Positions 16,839-25,802 are shown, counted from the first letter of the stretch. The stretch is DNA of 64,000 nucleotides from Gordonia soli NBRC 108243 (GCF_000334455.1 NZ_BANX01000032.1:1-64000), one strand, 5' to 3'. Numbers and translations are program-made. Notes: generated from the letters alone by a model not told the origin.

Positions 16839-18058
16839 CGGACACCTGCCTGGGCGGTTGAGGTGGTTCGTGTGCCGTACCTGTTGGTCGGACGCGGGAG
16901 ACCGAGGCGACCGCGAAGCGTCCCCGACCATCCGTCGACGGGTGTCACGGCGCGACCGAAACCGCTGCGCCGCTGCAGTTCCGGTGCGACCTCGGCGACG
17001 ATGAGATCGAGGTCGTGGGGGATGGTCGCCGGTTGCAGGCGGACCCCGGTGACACCGGTGCCGCCGACCAGTTCGGTGATGTGGTCGACCAGATCGGCCG
17101 GCGTGCCGACGAACACCGGTGCGCTGCGCGGGATGCCGATCCCGGCCGCCTCGTCCAGGCGCGCGAGCCGTGCAGCCGCGGTTGCGACGTCGGCGTCGAG
17201 CACCACGATCAGGTCGGCGAACACGTGCACCGTCTCCTCGGTGCGACCAGCGGCCGATTGTGCGGAACGGATGGCGTCGACGGACGCGCGGGCGGCGGTC
17301 GCGTCGGTCGCCGGCACGAATCCGACGTCGGCGACCCGACCGATCAGTTCCGCCGATCGCGCACCGTGGTCTGCGGCGGCGACGATCAGGGGCTGCCCCT
17401 GTGGAGGTCGCGGCGTGATCGACGGACCGCGCACCGAGAAGCGGGGACCGTCGAAGTCGATGTAGTGCAGACGGTCCCGGTCGACGAACCGGCCGGTCGC
17501 CACGTCCCGGATCTCGGCGTCGTCCTCCCAGCTGTCCCAGAGACGGCGCAGCACCTCCGCATAGTCCTCGGCCTCGGCGAGCAGTTCAACGGTCCCGGAG
17601 TCGTCCCCGGCGATCTCGCGGCGACCGAACAGGGCGGCATCCGCGGCGCTCGTGGCGATGGACAGTTCGACACCGGCACGGCCCGTGCTCACGTAGTCGA
17701 GCGTGGCGATGGCCTTGGACGTGTGGAACGGCTCGGTGTGGGTGGTGACGGCGGTCGGGACGATCCCGATGCCCGGTACCGCAGGAGCCACACGCGAGGC
17801 GAGGAGTACGGCGTCCACCCGGCCGGTCAGCAGGTCGGTGCGATCGTCGGTCGCCGTGGTCAGTCCGGGGTGGGCGCCGAAGGAGTCGTCCAGGGTGACC
17901 AGGTCGGCACCGGCTTCGCCGGCCCGGGACACGAGATCGATCCAGCGCTGCGCCCGGACGACCTCGGTCGGTCGTGCGCCCGGCTCACGCCAGGCGGCCG
18001 GGTGGCGTCCCGTGCCACTCAGACCGATCGCCAGGTGGCGCGACTGTCCGTCGCTCAT
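16835..18058 (-). CDS. LLM-class flavin-dependent oxidoreductase
   Basis: A 407-residue luciferase-like protein, distantly related to its downstream neighbour. It has an N-terminal IGLSGTGRHPAAW segment, ADLVTLDDSFGAHPG, KAIATLDYVSTGRAGVELS, a PLIVAAADHGARSAELIGR FMN-contact segment and a C-terminal IVAEVAPELQRRSGFGR. It probably needs reduced FMN from elsewhere. The ATG at 18058 aligns best with the family; longer reading-frame sequence upstream is not family-like. The two monooxygenases form a coupled operon, suggesting successive steps on one substrate class. The upstream 207 bases hold no recognised operator. Confidence 0.85.
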   Translation of the reverse strand: MSDGQSRHLAIGLSGTGRHPAAWREPGARPTEVVRAQRWIDLVSRAGEAGADLVTLDDSFGAHPGLTTATDDRTDLLTGRVDAVLLASRVAPAVPGIGIVPTAVTTHTEPFHTSKAIATLDYVSTGRAGVELSIATSAADAALFGRREIAGDDSGTVELLAEAEDYAEVLRRLWDSWEDDAEIRDVATGRFVDRDRLHYIDFDGPRFSVRGPSITPRPPQGQPLIVAAADHGARSAELIGRVADVGFVPATDATAARASVDAIRSAQSAAGRTEETVHVFADLIVVLDADVATAAARLARLDEAAGIGIPRSAPVFVGTPADLVDHITELVGGTGVTGVRLQPATIPHDLDLIVAEVAPELQRRSGFGRAVTPVDGWSGTLRGRLGLPRPTNRYGTRTTSTAQAGVR

Positions 18059-18265
18059 CGAAGTCCTCCGAATCCGCACGTGATGGGGCCACCCGAGAGT
18101 GGCTGTCGTCGGGTCAACGTCGCGACCGGTGGTCCGATTCTCCGGCCGGGCACTCCCGATCACGCTGAACGCAAACCTGGCGGGTGACAGTGATCCGGCC
18201 TGTACTGGGGGATCGTCGGCGCAGTCTGCGGCGGCACATTGCAACGAGATCGCGGAGGGTGGCTC

Positions 18266-18517
18266 ATGTCCTGGGTGTCCGGACCGTCGCTGGCGAACAC
18301 CATCGGCCCGTCACGCTCCGAGACTTCGCGCTCCGGTTCGTCGGGTTCCCGGCCGTCGGCCCTCACCCAGGTCTTCGCACGGGTGGGCCGGTCGCTGTCG
18401 GCGCGGGTCTCCGAGGTCGACGCCGCCACCCTGGTGCGCGGTGCTGCCTCGACGTCGCCGGAGCTCGCTCGATCAGTTGTGCTGCTCGACGTCGCCCGAG
18501 TCGACGGTCGGGGCTGA
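18266..18517 (+). CDS. Possible small protein overlapping the galK 3' end
   Basis: This frame encodes 83 residues, mostly Ser/Arg/Ala/Val-rich, beginning MSWVSGPSLANTIG. In its favour, GGAGG sits about seven bases before the ATG and nearly every codon ends in G or C, as in real genes here. Against it, it resembles nothing I recognise and its last 45 bases overlap the convergent galK gene. It diverges from the monooxygenase operon. It could be a short unknown gene or chance. Confidence 0.4.
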   Translation: MSWVSGPSLANTIGPSRSETSRSGSSGSRPSALTQVFARVGRSLSARVSEVDAATLVRGAASTSPELARSVVLLDVARVDGRG

Positions 18518-19606
18518 CCCGACGGTCGCGCCGCGTCCCGGGCGGATCTCGCGGACCTGTGGCCGGGTGAACCCGGCGTCGACGATCGTGTCCGGCAGTC
18601 GGTCGGTGATCGCCGACGCGGAGGCGGCGTCGGCGAACACGACGACGGAGCCGCCGAAGCCACCACCTGTCATCCGCGCACCCAATGCGCCGAGATCTTT
18701 CGCGGCGTCGACGATCCGATCGATCTGCGGGGTGCTGATCTCGAAGTCGTCCCGCATCGAACGGTGTGAGGCATCCATCGCGACGCCCAGCGCGGTGAAG
18801 TCGCGATCGCGGAGGGCGCCGGCGGCGTCGAGCACTCGTGCGTTCTCGGTGAGGATGTGGCGAGCACGAGAGCGTATCGGACCCTGCGGCAACGACTCCC
18901 AGGCATCGGATGACGCCTCACGCAGCGAGTCGACTCCCAGTTCCGCGGCGGCACGTTCGCAGCTGGCCTTGCGTTCGGCGTACTCACCCGCGACGTGTTG
19001 ATGGGCCGACCGCGAATCGATGACCAGCAACCGGACCTGATGGTCGAGCTCGCACGGGATCGGCGCCACCGCCAGAGAGCGGAAGTCGATGAGTAGTGCG
19101 GTGTCGACGTCTCCGTAGAGGCTCGACAGTTGATCGAGCAGCCCGGTCGGTGCACCGACGTAGTCGTTCTCCGCACGCCGCGCGAGACGCGCGATCTCGT
19201 GGCGGTCGGGGCGCGCATCGGCGGTCAGTGCGAGGAGGACGGCGCATTCGAGCGCAGCCGAGGACGAGAGTCCGGCACCGACCGGGACGGTCGAGTCGAC
19301 ATGGAGCGTGCCGCCGCGGATCCGGTGGCCCGCCTCGCGGAGCGCCCACGCGCAGCCGGCGACGTATGCGCCCCAGCCGCCGACATCGCCGGGACGGGTG
19401 TCGCGGTCGATCACACACGTGTCCGGCTCGGCCGTCGAGGTCGCGACCAACCGGTCGTCGTCGACTCCCGGATCGGCGGGTCGGTAGTCGACCGTCGTGC
19501 CCATCGGTAGGGCGATCGGCAACGCGAACCCGAGGTTGTAGTCGGTGTGCTCACCGATGAGGTTCACCCGTCCGGGCGCATACGCGCGGATCGCCGTCCC
19601 GGTCAT
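18473..19606 (-). CDS. galK: Galactokinase
   Basis: A 377-residue GHMP kinase that phosphorylates alpha-D-galactose at C1 with ATP. The galactokinase signature PGRVNLIGEHTDYN is at residues 11-24, the ATP-binding loop VGAGLSSSAALE at 109-120 and the third GHMP motif ARMTGGGFGG near 320-330. These three motifs make the assignment firm. The ATG at 19606 overlaps the galT stop by four bases. It is the last gene of deoR-galT-galK and is likely repressed by the DeoR protein until a sugar phosphate appears. Confidence 0.95.
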   Translation of the reverse strand: MTGTAIRAYAPGRVNLIGEHTDYNLGFALPIALPMGTTVDYRPADPGVDDDRLVATSTAEPDTCVIDRDTRPGDVGGWGAYVAGCAWALREAGHRIRGGTLHVDSTVPVGAGLSSSAALECAVLLALTADARPDRHEIARLARRAENDYVGAPTGLLDQLSSLYGDVDTALLIDFRSLAVAPIPCELDHQVRLLVIDSRSAHQHVAGEYAERKASCERAAAELGVDSLREASSDAWESLPQGPIRSRARHILTENARVLDAAGALRDRDFTALGVAMDASHRSMRDDFEISTPQIDRIVDAAKDLGALGARMTGGGFGGSVVVFADAASASAITDRLPDTIVDAGFTRPQVREIRPGRGATVGSAPTVDSGDVEQHN

Positions 19607-20736
19607 CGGATCACCTCCCTGAGCTGAGCGGCGATGTCCTCGGGTGTCTTGTCGGTGACGAAGGCGTCGCGTCCGGACTCCGACCCGGCGAGGTACTTGA
19701 GTTTGTCCGAACTCCGCTGCACGGAGAAGAGTTCCGCGTGCAGGTACCCCTCGGCGGCGTCGGATCGGTACTGGTGCCACGACGCGATGTACGGCAGGGG
19801 GAAACCGTAGAGGTCGTCATAGCCGCGCAGCACCGACAGATAGACGCGGGCCAGATCGTCGGCCTCGGCGTCGGTGAGCTCACCGAGATGTCGTCGATGT
19901 CGATTCGGGTAGATGTGCACCTCGGCAGGCCACCGCGCCGCGAAGGGAACGAATGCGGTGGTGTGCTCGGTGCGGACGAGAATGCGTTCGCCGGAGGCTG
20001 TTTCGGCTGCGAGGATGTCCTCGAACAGATTGGATCCGGTGGCTGCGCGGTGTGCCTGTGCCTCGCGGATCATGGTGCGGGTCCGATGTGTTCGGAACGG
20101 GTAGGCATAGATCTGCCCGTGTGGGTGGCTGAGGGTCACGCCGATCGCCTCGCCGCGGTTCTCGAAGCAGAACACCTCCTCGACGCCGTCTCGACCGAGC
20201 AGATCGGTTGTTCGTTGAGCCCAGACGTCGACGACCAGTCGCGCGCGTTCCGGGGTGAGTCCGGCGAACGACGCCTCGTGGTCACTGCTGAAACAGACGA
20301 CCTCGCAACGGCCGTGGCCTGGTTGCTCGACGGTCAGGTCGCCGTCGTCGGCGGTCAGTGCGAACCCGGAACCCCGATGTGCGGTCGACAGGGAGGGGAA
20401 ACGGTTCTCGAACACCACCACCTCGTAGTCGGCGGCCGGGACCTCGCTGGATCGGCCGCTCGGGTCGGGGCAGAGGGGACACATCTGACGGGGCGGCTTG
20501 TAGGTCCGCAGTTGACGCGCTGGGGCGATCATCACCCAGTCTCCGGTCTGCGGGTCGCGGCGCAGCAGTGTCGGCGTTTCGGTCGGCTGCGGCGGGAGTT
20601 CGCGATGGTCGGCCGCGGGGACCGGCTCGGACTCCTGCGCGAAGAACAAGATCTCCCGTCCGTCGGCGAGCGGCGCGCGCACCGGCGTGGGCAGCGCGCG
20701 CGGTCCCGGCGGCGCCTGCGGATCTGTATCGATCAC
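19603..20736 (-). CDS. galT: Galactose-1-phosphate uridylyltransferase
   Basis: A 377-residue enzyme that exchanges UMP between UDP-glucose and galactose-1-phosphate in the Leloir pathway. It contains the Zn-binding CPLCPDP, the FENRFPSLS segment, the catalytic SHPHGQIYAYP with the UMP-accepting His, and the second metal/His region WPAEVHIYPNRHRRHLGEL. The GTG at 20736 overlaps the deoR stop (GTGA), preferred over longer upstream reading because the product then starts like other family members. galE is not present in the window, so UDP-galactose epimerisation must be encoded elsewhere. Confidence 0.95.
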   Translation of the reverse strand: MIDTDPQAPPGPRALPTPVRAPLADGREILFFAQESEPVPAADHRELPPQPTETPTLLRRDPQTGDWVMIAPARQLRTYKPPRQMCPLCPDPSGRSSEVPAADYEVVVFENRFPSLSTAHRGSGFALTADDGDLTVEQPGHGRCEVVCFSSDHEASFAGLTPERARLVVDVWAQRTTDLLGRDGVEEVFCFENRGEAIGVTLSHPHGQIYAYPFRTHRTRTMIREAQAHRAATGSNLFEDILAAETASGERILVRTEHTTAFVPFAARWPAEVHIYPNRHRRHLGELTDAEADDLARVYLSVLRGYDDLYGFPLPYIASWHQYRSDAAEGYLHAELFSVQRSSDKLKYLAGSESGRDAFVTDKTPEDIAAQLREVIR

Positions 20737-21524
20737 GAGTTGCCCTCCGCCACGACGAGATCGACCACCCGTGTCAGTTCCGCTCGCCGGCCCTCCGAGA
20801 GCCCGTCGTCGGTGACGAGGTGGTCGACCCGGCCGAATCCGGCGTACAGGTGCGCGCCGATCTCGCCGTACTTCGTGTGATCGGCGATCACCACACACGA
20901 GCGTGCGGTACCGAGCAGCTTCCGGTTGGTCTCCGCCTCACCGAGGTTCGGTGTGGTGAATCCGGCCAGTGGGTCGATGCCATGGGTGCCGACGAACGCC
21001 CGATCGGTCCGGAACCGTTCCAGCGCGGCATTCGCGATCGGTCCGACGAGGGCGTCGGACGGTGTCCGTTGGCCACCGGTCAGCTGTACACCTGACGACA
21101 CCACCTCGTCCGCCGACGGATCGGTGAGGAGATGGAAGATGGACACGGAGTTCGTGATCACCGTGACGTCGCGTCCACGGAGCAGACGAGCCAGCTCCAA
21201 GGTCGTGGTCCCGGCGCCGATCGCGAGAGTCATCCCGTCCTCGACCAAGGACAGAGCCGCGGCTGCGATCGCACGCTTGGCCCCGGGTTCGCGCTCAGCC
21301 TTGGTCGACGACGGCGGTTCGAGTCCGCGCGCCGACTGCTCGGGGTCGGTGCGTACGGCACCGCCGTGCACCTTCGCGATCTCGCCATCGGACTCGAGCC
21401 GGTCGAGATCGCGACGGATCGTCATCTCGGAGACGCCCAGTTCCTCGGCGAGGTCGGTCACCCGGACAGCTCCACGACCCACCACCGCGGCCAACACATG
21501 CCCACGTCGTTCAGCTGCCAGCAT
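20733..21524 (-). CDS. DeoR/GlpR-family transcriptional regulator
   Basis: The 263-residue repressor starts with a DeoR winged-helix domain (MLAAERRGHVLAAV, then LGVSEMTIRRDLDRLESDG, and the HGGAVR hinge). A DeoR sensor domain follows with DDGMTLAIGAGTTTLEL-like and FVGTHGIDPLAGFT segments that bind sugar phosphates. It heads the galTK unit and diverges from the symporter-galM unit, so it probably controls both. Candidate sites are the direct repeats at 21544-21581. Its own first gene position also suggests autoregulation. Confidence 0.9.
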   Translation of the reverse strand: MLAAERRGHVLAAVVGRGAVRVTDLAEELGVSEMTIRRDLDRLESDGEIAKVHGGAVRTDPEQSARGLEPPSSTKAEREPGAKRAIAAAALSLVEDGMTLAIGAGTTTLELARLLRGRDVTVITNSVSIFHLLTDPSADEVVSSGVQLTGGQRTPSDALVGPIANAALERFRTDRAFVGTHGIDPLAGFTTPNLGEAETNRKLLGTARSCVVIADHTKYGEIGAHLYAGFGRVDHLVTDDGLSEGRRAELTRVVDLVVAEGNS

Positions 21525-21543
21525 GGACAGAGACTATCAACAT

Positions 21544-21581
21544 CGCACGGTTTCGAACATCAAATGCACGGAATCGATCAA
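21544..21581. promoter_or_regulatory. Candidate DeoR operator: imperfect direct repeat
   Basis: Two GCACGG-N-CG-ATCAA units (GCACGGTTTCGAACATCAA and GCACGGAATCGATCAA) lie in tandem in the gap between deoR and the symporter gene. Direct repeats are a usual form for DeoR-family sites. Confidence 0.4.
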
Positions 21582-21647
21582 CCATCGTGTTGCCTTCTGT
21601 TAGTTTCTGAGCGGTCAATGTCGACTCGGTACTCAAGGAGGTCGCCC

Positions 21648-23354
21648 GTGAACCTGGCGTCCGAGACGCTCCTGCGTCTGAACACCGGTGTGTTGGACTA
21701 CGTCCTCATCGCCGTCTACTTCGCGTTCGTGCTCGCGATCGGCTACCTTGCGCGCCACCGCGTTGCCACCAGCCTCGACTTCTTCCTGTCGGGGCGATCA
21801 CTCCCCGCGTGGGTGACCGGTATCGCCTTCGTGTCGGCGAACCTCGGTGCCGTCGAGATCATGGGGATGTCGGCCAACGGCGCCCAGATCGGACTGGCCA
21901 CGATGCACTACTTCTGGATCGGCGCCGTGCCCGCGATGGTGTTCCTCGGCCTCGTGATGATGCCGTTCTACTACGGCTCCAAGGTGCGCAGTGTGCCGGA
22001 GTTCATGCGCAGGCGCTTCGGAACCGGTGCGCATTTGGTCAACGCGTTGAGCTTCGCGGTGGCACAGGTGTTGATCGCCGGCGTCAACCTCTTCCTGCTG
22101 GCAACCGTCGTCAACGCGGTTCTCGGCTGGCCGCAATGGGTCTCGCTGATCGTGGCGGCCGCGGTGGTGTTGTCCTACACCGCGCTCGGCGGTCTGTCGG
22201 CTGCCATCTACAACGAGGTGCTGCAATTCTTCGTCATCCTCGCGGCGCTGGTGCCCCTCACCGTGATCGGGCTGATCAAGGTCGGCGGGTGGAGCGGACT
22301 GAAGGAGAAGATCGTCGACACCCACAGCGGGAGCGGGGCGGTCACGGCGACGGTCGGCGACCAACTCTCGTCGTGGCCCGGGCAGGCGTTGAGCGGCTTC
22401 TCGTCACCGGTGTGGTCGGTCGTCGGCATCGTCTTCGGCCTGGGATTCGTTCTGTCCTTCGGATACTGGACCACCAACTTCGTCGAGGTGCAGCGCGCGA
22501 TGGCCTCGGACTCGTTGACCTCGGCCCGCCGTGCTCCCATCCTCGGTGCGATCCCGAAGATGTTCATCCCCTTCGTCGTGGTGGTGCCCGGAATGATCTG
22601 TGCGGCAGCGGTCGGCGACATGATCCACCTCAAGAACTCGGGCGCGGGCGACGGTGTCACCTACAACGACGCGATCCTGCTGATGATGCGCGACATCTTG
22701 CCCAACGGACTGCTCGGCGTCGCGGTGGCCGGCCTCATCGCATCGTTCATGGCGGGCATGGCAGCGAACGTGTCGGCGTTCAACACCGTGTTCAGTTACG
22801 ACATCTGGCAGCAGTACGTGGTCAAGAATCGCGAGGACGGGTACTACATCACGGTGGGGCGGGTCGCGACCGTGGCGGCCACTGTGCTCGCCATCGGTAC
22901 CGCCACCATCGCGGCGGGCTACTCGAATCTGATGGACTACCTGCAGACCCTGTTCGGGTTCTTCAACGCCCCGTTGTTCGCGACCTTCATCCTCGGCATG
23001 TTCTGGAAGCGGATGACCCCGACCGCTGGATGGGTGGGCCTCGTCGGCGGAACCGCCTCGGCGGTGACGGTTTTCGTCCTGCAGGAGACCGGGGTGATCG
23101 ACCTGCCCGGCCAGGGCATGCCCTTCGTCGCGGCGTCGATGGCGTTCATCGTGGACATCCTGCTGTCGGTGGTGATCTCGCTGGTGACCAGACCGAAGCC
23201 GGAATCCGAACTCGACGGTTTCGTCTACTCGCTGACCGACAAGTCGAAACTGCGCGACATGACGGCGAACTCGCTGCCATGGTTCTCGCGCCCCGTCCCT
23301 CTGGGCATGATCGTCCTCGGACTGGTCATCGTCCTCAACGTCGTCTTCCACTGA
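21648..23354 (+). CDS. Sodium:solute symporter, galactose/glucose-type (SSS family)
   Basis: A 568-residue polytopic membrane protein with about 14 helices and SSS landmarks: DFFLSGRSLPAWVTG, SANLGAVEIMG, TALGGLSAAIYNEVLQFF and GLIASFMAGMAANVSAFNT. These resemble the SglT/SGLT sugar branch rather than acetate permeases. The GTG at 21648 is preferred to the ATG at 21618 because AAGGAGG sits six bases before it. Its position opposite galTK and upstream of an aldose epimerase makes galactose the likely substrate, co-transported with Na+ across the cytoplasmic membrane. Confidence 0.88.
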   Translation: MNLASETLLRLNTGVLDYVLIAVYFAFVLAIGYLARHRVATSLDFFLSGRSLPAWVTGIAFVSANLGAVEIMGMSANGAQIGLATMHYFWIGAVPAMVFLGLVMMPFYYGSKVRSVPEFMRRRFGTGAHLVNALSFAVAQVLIAGVNLFLLATVVNAVLGWPQWVSLIVAAAVVLSYTALGGLSAAIYNEVLQFFVILAALVPLTVIGLIKVGGWSGLKEKIVDTHSGSGAVTATVGDQLSSWPGQALSGFSSPVWSVVGIVFGLGFVLSFGYWTTNFVEVQRAMASDSLTSARRAPILGAIPKMFIPFVVVVPGMICAAAVGDMIHLKNSGAGDGVTYNDAILLMMRDILPNGLLGVAVAGLIASFMAGMAANVSAFNTVFSYDIWQQYVVKNREDGYYITVGRVATVAATVLAIGTATIAAGYSNLMDYLQTLFGFFNAPLFATFILGMFWKRMTPTAGWVGLVGGTASAVTVFVLQETGVIDLPGQGMPFVAASMAFIVDILLSVVISLVTRPKPESELDGFVYSLTDKSKLRDMTANSLPWFSRPVPLGMIVLGLVIVLNVVFH

Positions 23355-23382
23355 CGATTCCGACATGAGTGAGGAGAACATC

Positions 23383-23691
23383 ATGGCCGAGATCGACTCC
23401 GCGAGAACCCGCAAGGATCGAATCCTCGAGCGGCTGTTCGACATCCGCAACATCATCGCCGAACTGCTCGGCATCTACGGCGTGGCTCTGGTGATCGCCG
23501 GTCTGCTCCCCGCGGCAGCCGAGGCGGGAGCCGGTGATCATCCGCACTCCACCGACCCGGTGGATCTGTCGGCGGGGAGTTCGGCCAACATCTGGGTCGG
23601 TATCGTCCTCTTGGTCGTCGCCGCCCTGTTCGCGATCCGCGCCGCGATCAAGCCCAACGGTCGCAGCACCGGTGTCGGCGGGAACGGGTGA
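23383..23691 (+). CDS. Small two-helix membrane protein of the galactose locus
   Basis: The 102-residue protein has a charged N-terminus, a first transmembrane helix near residues 25-45 (IIAELLGIYGVALVIAGLL), a His/Asp-rich extracellular-looking loop and a second helix near 70-88. It lies 28 bases after the symporter and overlaps the epimerase start (GTGA). GAGGAG seven bases before the ATG at 23383 supports that start over the ATG at 23365. I do not recognise the family. Its place suggests an accessory subunit of the symporter (inference). Confidence 0.7.
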   Translation: MAEIDSARTRKDRILERLFDIRNIIAELLGIYGVALVIAGLLPAAAEAGAGDHPHSTDPVDLSAGSSANIWVGIVLLVVAALFAIRAAIKPNGRSTGVGGNG

Positions 23692-24515
23692 GTACGACTG
23701 CGAGTCCCGATGGTGCCGGCGACCTTCGGTCGGAACCCGGCAGCGACGTCGAGTTGCGTGCGGGCGATGTGGTCGCCCACCTCACCGACCTGGGTGGGCG
23801 TCTCACATCTCTCTCCGTCGGTGGCATCGACATCCTCGAGCCGGGCGATCGATTCGGGTGTTTTCCGATGGCGCCGTGGTGTGGCCGGATGCGTGACGGT
23901 GAACTCCGGAGCGCCGATGGGGTGCACCGGTTCCCGCGCAACGACCCACCGAATGCGATCCATGGTGTGGTCCGCGATCGCCGGTGGCGGATGCGCGAGT
24001 TCAGCGCCTCGACGGCCGCGATGGATGTGCGACTCGACCCGGCGTGGCCCTACCTAGGGTCGGTGCACCAGGAGGTGGAGGTGCGGCCGGACGGACTGAC
24101 GATGCGACTCCGGGTTTCGGCCGAAGACAAATCGTTCCCCGCGCAGGCCGGCTGGCATCCGTGGTTCCGTCGGCAACTCACCCACGAATCAGGTTCGTGC
24201 CGGATCGGGTTCGACCCGGCGTGGCAGGAGGAGCGGGGTGACGACCATCTACCGACCGGCCGTCGGGTCGAGCGGCGTCCGGGCCCGTGGGACGACTGCT
24301 TCGGCATGCCCGACGGCGTCGACGTGCGACTCGACTGGGGTGATGTGTTCGGTCTCCGCGTCGAGAGCGATGCACGATGGGTGGTCGTCTACGACGAGCG
24401 ACCCGGCGTGGTGTGCGTCGAGCCGCAGACCGGCCCGCCGGACGGGATCAACTCGGCGCCCGAAATGGTGCTCCCCGGAACAGAACTGGTGGTCACCACG
24501 AACTGGTCGTGGTGA
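23688..24515 (+). CDS. galM: Aldose 1-epimerase
   Basis: A 275-residue galactose-mutarotase-like protein. It contains the N-terminal HLTDLGGRLTSLSVGG strand pair, NAIHGVVRDRRW with the first catalytic His, AGWHPWFRR with the second, and the late VCVEPQTGPPDG with the catalytic Glu. It interconverts alpha- and beta-galactose so that galactokinase receives the alpha anomer. It is third in the symporter unit, coupled by a GTGA overlap. Related members act on glucose-6-phosphate, but the gal context supports mutarotation of galactose. Confidence 0.88.
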   Translation: MSTTASPDGAGDLRSEPGSDVELRAGDVVAHLTDLGGRLTSLSVGGIDILEPGDRFGCFPMAPWCGRMRDGELRSADGVHRFPRNDPPNAIHGVVRDRRWRMREFSASTAAMDVRLDPAWPYLGSVHQEVEVRPDGLTMRLRVSAEDKSFPAQAGWHPWFRRQLTHESGSCRIGFDPAWQEERGDDHLPTGRRVERRPGPWDDCFGMPDGVDVRLDWGDVFGLRVESDARWVVVYDERPGVVCVEPQTGPPDGINSAPEMVLPGTELVVTTNWSW

Positions 24516-24572
24516 CCACCGGAGGTTCCGTGTGGGCGGTCTGCGCATCTGTGGATTCGACGTCCGCACGAA

Positions 24573-24629
24573 TGGCACCTGAGCGGGCTCGGCTGTGCGA
24601 TATCCACAGCTCGGCCCGCTCAGGTGTCA
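24573..24629. repeat. 57-bp near-perfect palindrome between convergent genes
   Basis: Arms of about 25 bases (left GGCACCTGAGCGGGC..., right ...GCCCGCTCAGGTGTC) pair with three mismatches around a CGATAT centre. It lies between galM and the acyl-CoA dehydrogenase, whose stops face each other, so it may act as a two-way terminator. Its centre TGTGCGATATCCACA resembles the centres of the 77-bp elements at 35757 and 60366. Confidence 0.7.
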
Positions 24630-24645
24630 ATAGTCCGCACGGTTG

Positions 24646-25758
24646 TCAGCCGACGCTGATCGACTCCCAGTCGCCGACTGATCCGGCGATCTGCGACAGG
24701 TGCTCCTCGGCGCCGCCCAGGGTGTGGGCGATGGCGACCAGTCGACTCGCATAATGTCCGACCGGGTACTCGGCGGTCATACCGATGCCGCCGTGCATCT
24801 GGATGGCCTCTTGCCCGATCTGGCGAGCCGACCGGCAGATCTGGAGCTTGGCACGGCTGGCGACGATCGGGTCGGCGGTACCGTCGGCCAGGGTGCCGGT
24901 CGCGTACAGACTGAGACTGCGGGCGAGCTCCAGCAGCACATACATGTCGGCGGCTCGATGCGTGAGTGCCTCGAATGTCGACAGGGTGACGCCGAATTGC
25001 TTGCGCGTCTTGAGGTAGTCGGTGGTCAGGGCCAGAGCCCGGTCCATCGCCCCGACCGCCTCGGCGCACAGTGCGGTCTGGATGCCGACCTCGGCGTCGG
25101 CGATGATCGTCGATGCGTCGCCGCTGCCGAGTCGCTTGGCAGGTGCGTTCGCGAAGTCGACCTGGGCGCCGCGCCGACGATCATGCGTACGGTACGGGGT
25201 CCGGGTGACGCCCTCGGCGTCGGCGTCGACCAGGAACAGGCCGACCTCACCGTCCACGCGTGCCGAGACGACGAACTTGTCGGCGCAATCGCCATGACCG
25301 ACAAGGGTCTTGGTGCCGGTCAGAGTGTCACCGGATGCGGTGGTCGCGACTCCCGCGAGCGGCCAGCGGTCACCCGACTCCAGGTGTGCGAAGGCCAGGA
25401 GCAGGTCGCCGGCCGCGAGTCCGCCGAGGATCTCCGACCGGGTCTCGTCGTCGGCGGCGGCGCCCACCAGCGAGCCCGGCACGAGGACGGAATCGAGGTA
25501 CGGCTCAGGGGCGAGGGCTCGGCCGAACTCGGTCAGCACGGTCGCGAACTCGACCGGTCCGGCCGCCGACCCGCCGTCCTCCTCGGGGAAGGTCAGGCCG
25601 AGGATGCCGATGTCGGCCAGCGACTTCCAGATGCCGCGGTCCCAGCCGAGCTCGGTGTCGGTGACTGAGCGAAGGGTCTCCACATCGTATTTCTTGGTCA
25701 GCACGTCGCGGACGGTGTCGCGCAACAGCTGTTGTTCGTCGGACAGTTCGAAGTCCAT
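24646..25758 (-). CDS. Acyl-CoA dehydrogenase (second of a pair)
   Basis: A 370-residue FAD enzyme of the ACAD family. It starts MDFELSDEQQLLRDTVRDVL, has GLTFPEEDGG, a central beta domain with GTKTLVGHGDCADKFVVSA, and a C-terminal helical domain with RKQFGVTLSTFEALTHRAADM and QMHGGIGMTAEYPVGHY. No clear catalytic Glu can be fixed by eye. It lies 44 bases after another ACAD gene in the same direction. In mycobacteria such side-by-side pairs often form alpha2beta2 enzymes acting on steroid or branched acyl-CoA; that is inferred here. Confidence 0.9.
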   Translation of the reverse strand: MDFELSDEQQLLRDTVRDVLTKKYDVETLRSVTDTELGWDRGIWKSLADIGILGLTFPEEDGGSAAGPVEFATVLTEFGRALAPEPYLDSVLVPGSLVGAAADDETRSEILGGLAAGDLLLAFAHLESGDRWPLAGVATTASGDTLTGTKTLVGHGDCADKFVVSARVDGEVGLFLVDADAEGVTRTPYRTHDRRRGAQVDFANAPAKRLGSGDASTIIADAEVGIQTALCAEAVGAMDRALALTTDYLKTRKQFGVTLSTFEALTHRAADMYVLLELARSLSLYATGTLADGTADPIVASRAKLQICRSARQIGQEAIQMHGGIGMTAEYPVGHYASRLVAIAHTLGGAEEHLSQIAGSVGDWESISVG

Positions 25759-25802
25759 CAGGGGTCCTGTCTCTCGCAGTGCGGTTCGCGGATGTCGGTG
25801 CG

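Noticed and set aside
14908..16845. A 645-codon reverse frame covering the DUF350 and monooxygenase genes
   Set aside because: It is out of frame with two recognised families and is dominated by Arg/Pro/Gly.
22404..23474. A 356-codon reverse frame inside the galactose symporter
   Set aside because: Highly charged mirror product; the symporter frame shows complete SSS motifs and a strong ribosome site.
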